Positions 60,909 to 64,000 of a DNA stretch of 64,000 nucleotides are shown here, in pieces. Source of the DNA: Paenibacillus harenae DSM 16969 (GTDB lineage: Bacteria; Bacillota; Bacilli; Paenibacillales; Paenibacillaceae). Below the pieces are notes generated by a model that saw only the letters and a list, made by a program, of their open reading frames with translations, was not told the DNA's origin and made no database searches. The translations under genes and the position numbers were made by a program. Location of the stretch: contig NZ_KE383842.1 in NCBI RefSeq assembly GCF_000422465.1, forward strand, positions 1,987,211-2,051,210. Direction: 5' to 3'. Position 1 is the stretch's first letter. Each line of letters opens with the position of its first letter.

Positions 60909-62507
60909 TTATCCGTTAACCAATTTCATAATCCAGTCTTTGATATCGACAATTCGCAATGTTTGAGGCCGGGTACTCGTTCCGGTTACGATTAATGGAA
61001 CAAGCGAATCCAGTTCATGCAGCGAACCGTGGGCCCCTCCCTTGATGTGGGTAGGGGAGCTTTCTCCGACGATTTCATATCCCGGCTGCACCGTGACGAC
61101 AACATATTTTCCTTCATGAGAATTCATGGCCCCGTTTAATCTGGCAAGTACGTCAGGATACTTTCCATACTTGATCCGGTTGTTCGTTATTGAAATATCC
61201 GCGAGATCAGGGTCGCCCCATACCGTCCACGATTGCCCATATTCATCCACGTACTTTCCGCCCGGACGAAAAGAAAACGATTTGTCGCTTTTCCCTGCAG
61301 TGACACGAATATTTTCACCGTCTTTCATCGCGATAAGGTCGAGCTTCTCCTCGTTTTTCAAAAGCTTCACGATATCGGATATCGCAACCTTATCATCTAT
61401 CGCATAAACATAAGCCATCCGTTCGTTAGCGGCGATCACAATTTGGTCCTCTGTCCTTACAGGTTGATTTAATTCCGCTATACGGTACCGGTTCAATAAC
61501 GGCCTTAAATCAACAATGGAACCGTCCCTGTCATCGTATACATAGCTTTGCCCGCTGTCTCCCATGATGATCCATATGGCCTTTTTTGCTGCTTGCTCCC
61601 AAGAACCGTATGCGCCCAGCACCTCCTGCAGCGCTTGATCGGCTTTCTCAATCCCCCCCAATTCAGAAGGGCCTTTTCGATGGACGATGTTATCGTTTTC
61701 CGGAAAATAAGTAATGGTAACGTTCGGAAGCTTATTATGCTTAATAAGATAAGCAGTGTCATGCGCGGAAAATTCGTCGTTCATTCCATATTTCTTCCAG
61801 ACTAGAGTATCCAGGATATTGTTCGGATCTTGCTGTGCAAGCGCCGCATAAGATAACCATTTCGGCCCTGTTACATGGATTTGTTCGGGTAAACTAGTGC
61901 TGTCCGCTACCCATTGCGGCATGCGTAAGGCATGCTTCGTGTTCCCTCTAAAAACGACAGCATTGATCGATGCGGAGCTTTTCCCTTTTTCATCCAGCTC
62001 CTCATGAATCGTTTTTGTTTTTTTGTTCAATTGAACCTGATTCAACTGATAAATAGCATCCATAAGTACTTGCGGTTGATCGATTTTCACAGCTTCCTTG
62101 AAACCATTTCCGTAGAAAATCATACGGCCCTCTTTGCCGCTGTACCAGACAAGTCCAGGCACTTGATGACGGTCTGCATACACCCCCGTTAATAATGTGC
62201 TGTCTATCGTCACGGACATCGTGGGGAACGAACTAACGACCTGCGGATAATATTGTCCTTTATTGAGCAGAAACTGCAATGCGGGAGCCCGGCCTTCTTG
62301 AATCGCTTTCCCCAGAGGCTTGTCCATTAAAGAGTCAATCATGATAAAAATGACAGGTTTTCCAATTTGATTTGCTTTGATATTTGACTTGGCATTCAGT
62401 TGATTGATGCGCTCTCCGGATTCCGCGTTGCAGCCTGCAACAAGCAAACCGGCACATAATACTAGCGTGATGATCATTTTCCCGCTTACTGTCATAGGAT
62501 TTCCCAT
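60909..62507 (-). CDS. Alkaline-phosphatase-superfamily lipoprotein (type I phosphodiesterase/pyrophosphatase-like)
   Basis: 532 residues from ATG 62507; the ATG at 62495 is an alternative start with a better spaced AAAGGA. Lipobox LLVAGC anchors it outside the membrane. The fold is that of nucleotide pyrophosphatase/phosphodiesterases: first metal Asp in VIFIMIDSLMD, nucleophile Thr in FPTMSVTIDSTLLTGVYADRHQVPGL, further ligands in YFPENDNIVHRKGP, IMGDSGQS and IKGGAHGSLHE. It probably hydrolyses phosphodiesters or phosphonate esters outside the cell. Location next to the phn operon suggests phosphorus scavenging, though it has its own terminator and divergent promoter. The substrate is not determinable. 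Confidence 0.78.
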   Translation of the reverse strand: MGNPMTVSGKMIITLVLCAGLLVAGCNAESGERINQLNAKSNIKANQIGKPVIFIMIDSLMDKPLGKAIQEGRAPALQFLLNKGQYYPQVVSSFPTMSVTIDSTLLTGVYADRHQVPGLVWYSGKEGRMIFYGNGFKEAVKIDQPQVLMDAIYQLNQVQLNKKTKTIHEELDEKGKSSASINAVVFRGNTKHALRMPQWVADSTSLPEQIHVTGPKWLSYAALAQQDPNNILDTLVWKKYGMNDEFSAHDTAYLIKHNKLPNVTITYFPENDNIVHRKGPSELGGIEKADQALQEVLGAYGSWEQAAKKAIWIIMGDSGQSYVYDDRDGSIVDLRPLLNRYRIAELNQPVRTEDQIVIAANERMAYVYAIDDKVAISDIVKLLKNEEKLDLIAMKDGENIRVTAGKSDKSFSFRPGGKYVDEYGQSWTVWGDPDLADISITNNRIKYGKYPDVLARLNGAMNSHEGKYVVVTVQPGYEIVGESSPTHIKGGAHGSLHELDSLVPLIVTGTSTRPQTLRIVDIKDWIMKLVNG

Positions 62508-62658
62508 CCTTTTTTAAAGCTTTTTTCCTGATTAGTTTTTCTTGTATGGAATAGAATTATTCCAGAAACAGCGGATCCCATGGCGTTATCTATATTTCCG
62601 TCCCGGTTCGGGAACATTAACAAACGGTGCTTTTAAAATCATCCGGGAGGCGTAAAAC

Positions 62659-63615
62659 ATGCGAAATATCGAAATCAGACCGAACCTTAGAACAGCCGGA
62701 GGCGAGTTCAGCGATATTATGATGGGTGGCAAGTTTGCCGGTTCCTTAACACTGGTTTACAGGGAAGGAGACCGCGTCGCGGGTTCCGTCCAGTTGGAAA
62801 AAGGTTCATTGAAGCCTGCGAACAAGCAGCGTGTCGAATCCTATCTGAAGGATTATATCCAATCCTTCATTCACGCAGTCCAGGCTGAGACTTGCGATGT
62901 TGTCGTGACCTTCAGCCGTTACGATAATATTGTAACTACGGCAGAAGAGGATTATGAATCCAAGAACGAAGTGTTAACGGAGGATCGGGAATCAGCCGAG
63001 TACAAATTGGTAATGGTGAATGAAAAACGGAATCGCATCGATTATCAGGTTTACGACAACAAAGGAAAATGGATTGCTGAGGCCGTATTCAGGACGGACC
63101 ATGCGCACATTTCGGGGGACGTACGCTGGGTATTCGAGCCGGATGATGAAGAGGTCGAAAATATGACTGAGTTGCTGGTTTCGGATTTTGATGAAGAAAT
63201 TGTGGATACATTCATTATTAACCATAAATTCGATGGGGAACTAATAGAAACCGTGGAATTGACCCACGATGACCTATTGGATACTCCGGTCGAGGTAATC
63301 GGGGATACTGCGGAGGAGGAGGATTTTAACGTCATTTTAGCCCGTGATGACGGAGAAGTCTTAACTTACGAGATTTATCAGCAAAACGCCGGAAAACTGC
63401 CGATCGGTACCGCCACTGTAAACATTAAGCACCGCCGGTTAACCGGCTTCATTGATTTCCGTGACCACCCCGACGTCAACGATGCCGGAGCTATTACTTC
63501 CGCGCTTATGAAGGAGCTTGACAAAGAAAGGGATTACGACGGCCTTAACCTCTCTCTGATGTTCAAAAACGAATTGATTGATGAACTCTTTATTGATAAC
63601 GAACCCGTACATTAA
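62659..63615 (+). CDS. Acidic three-repeat protein of unknown function
   Basis: 318 residues; ATG at 62659 has GGGAGG nine bases upstream. No signal peptide or membrane span. The protein looks like three copies of a beta-rich module of about 100 residues: residues 1-95 (GGKFAGSLTLVYREGDRVAGSVQLEKGSL), about 110-205 (YQVYDNKGKWIAEAVFRTDHAHISGDVRW) and 215-318 (YEIYQQNAGKLPIGTATVNIKHRRLTGFIDFR). Each module pairs a beta hairpin with a helix and a closing FDGELIE / FKNELIDEL-like strand. Strongly acidic. I do not recognise a functional family; similar proteins seem confined to Paenibacillus-like genomes. Divergent from the phosphoesterase gene; followed by a strong hairpin. Confidence 0.75.
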   Translation: MRNIEIRPNLRTAGGEFSDIMMGGKFAGSLTLVYREGDRVAGSVQLEKGSLKPANKQRVESYLKDYIQSFIHAVQAETCDVVVTFSRYDNIVTTAEEDYESKNEVLTEDRESAEYKLVMVNEKRNRIDYQVYDNKGKWIAEAVFRTDHAHISGDVRWVFEPDDEEVENMTELLVSDFDEEIVDTFIINHKFDGELIETVELTHDDLLDTPVEVIGDTAEEEDFNVILARDDGEVLTYEIYQQNAGKLPIGTATVNIKHRRLTGFIDFRDHPDVNDAGAITSALMKELDKERDYDGLNLSLMFKNELIDELFIDNEPVH

Positions 63616-63681
63616 TGACAACATTGGAAAAAGCTCAAGCATAGACCAAAATAGAAAATGGCGGTACAGGATGAACTGTGA

Positions 63682-63723
63682 CCCGTGAAATAGACACTTT
63701 GAAAAAAGTGTCTATTTCACGGG
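63682..63723 (+). terminator. Strong 19-bp hairpin with GAAA tetraloop
   Basis: CCCGTGAAATAGACACTTT pairs perfectly with AAAGTGTCTATTTCACGGG around loop GAAA and is followed by TTTTTGTGTTTT. It is placed 66 bases after the three-repeat gene, so it works as its terminator. It could also be the terminal hairpin of the insertion sequence starting to its right, shielding the transposase from outside transcription. Confidence 0.75.
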
Positions 63724-63773
63724 TTTTTGTGTTTTAATTAACATACTAAATAGAACGGGGTATAACTTTCATC

Positions 63774-64000
63774 ATGTCTAAACGCAAATGTTTTACACCA
63801 ATGCAGATTAAAATACTTGAATCAAATCCTAATGTCGTGCACGTTTCAGAGAAAGCAATTACATATAGCCCTGAGTTTAAACGGTACGCAGTAAAGGCAT
63901 ACATGAGCGGCATCACACCTATGCAGATCTTCACTGATGGTGGATTCGAAACCACAATAGTTGGGACAAGAAATCCTAGAGCCTCTCTAGAACGTTGGTG
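63774..64000 (+). CDS. IS3-family-like transposase OrfA / HTH protein, partial (runs off window)
   Basis: The first 75 codons read MSKRKCFTPMQIKILESNPN, then VVHVSEKAITYSPEFKRYAV, KAYMSGITPMQIFTDGGFET and NPRASLERW. This is the N-terminal helix-turn-helix of a group of IS3/IS150-type transposases (pattern FTPEQI..LE.NPNV..VSE..ITYSP.FK..AV..Y..G.TP..IF...GF) of Firmicutes. The DDE catalytic part would lie in the next frame or gene beyond the window. The upstream ribosome site is weak (ACGGGG), as expected for transposases. The left inverted repeat could not be fixed with only one end visible. Confidence 0.75.
   Translation, partial: MSKRKCFTPMQIKILESNPNVVHVSEKAITYSPEFKRYAVKAYMSGITPMQIFTDGGFETTIVGTRNPRASLERW

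Noticed and set aside
1..64000. A dedicated phage-defence or toxin-antitoxin system
   Set aside because: Genes were checked for nuclease, methylase, TIR, retron and toxin-antitoxin patterns; only the lone RNase H-like protein and transposase pieces were found.

Overview
The window looks like a chromosomal accessory and metabolic region of a Paenibacillus-type soil bacterium (Paenibacillaceae, Firmicutes). The grounds are strong AGGAGG-type ribosome binding sites, mid-range base composition, LplB/LplC- and YtcQ-like sugar transporters, very large multimodular secreted polysaccharide enzymes, near-consensus CcpA (cre) and Zur boxes, and an IS231-like (IS4 family) element. No rRNA, tRNA or CRISPR array was seen. 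Almost all genes lie on the minus strand.

Layout. (1) 1-4.4 kb: a five-gene Nik/Opp/Dpp-type ABC importer (last ATPase cut by the window edge) with two Zur-like boxes and a good sigma-A promoter. (2) 4.6-22 kb: arabinan/pectin-type glycan utilisation. Two GH43 enzymes diverge from an ArsR-type regulator. A carbohydrate ABC importer without its ATPase follows, then a lyase-fold protein carrying CBM13 and CBM42 modules, and a 2532-residue secreted multimodular protein. (3) 22.5-23 kb: an orphan RNase H-like protein. (4) 23.2-35 kb: a complete Weimberg-type oxidative pentose/aldonate route (YjhG/XylD-like dehydratase, FAH-family dehydratase, 2-oxoglutarate semialdehyde dehydrogenase), an IclR regulator and an upstream operon (LplB/LplC permeases, binding protein, two TIM-barrel proteins, a uronate-dehydrogenase-like SDR). 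One operator-like palindrome, TGTTTTA-N5-TAAAACA, recurs in all three promoter regions of this block. (5) 35.2-40.2 kb: a small oxidoreductase operon beside a MalT-type LuxR regulator. (6) 40.3-47.4 kb: an operon with the gene order of the staphylopine/bacillopaline opine-metallophore locus (cntABCDFE) behind a perfect Zur box. The biosynthetic genes are destroyed: cntK is absent, and only fragments of cntL and cntM remain, joined by a deletion. (7) 47.6-49.2 kb: a decayed IS231-like element. (8) 49.3-60.9 kb: a full carbon-phosphorus lyase operon (phnPP-phnF-phnGHIJKML-phnDCE1E2). It uses a PHP-type cyclic phosphodiesterase in place of PhnP, contains the 3' stump of a deleted acetyltransferase gene, and has a Pho-box-like promoter. 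(9) 60.9-64 kb: an alkaline-phosphatase-superfamily lipoprotein, an acidic three-repeat protein, and the start of an IS3-family-like transposase gene at the right edge.

How it fits together. Regions 2 and 4 plausibly feed each other: extracellular release and import of pentose-rich glycans, then oxidation of pentonates to 2-oxoglutarate, under ArsR, IclR and CcpA control. Regions 1 and 6 are two Zur-linked importers. Region 6 looks like an import system that has lost the ability to make its own metallophore, and is the observation most worth following up. Region 8 supplies phosphate from phosphonates.
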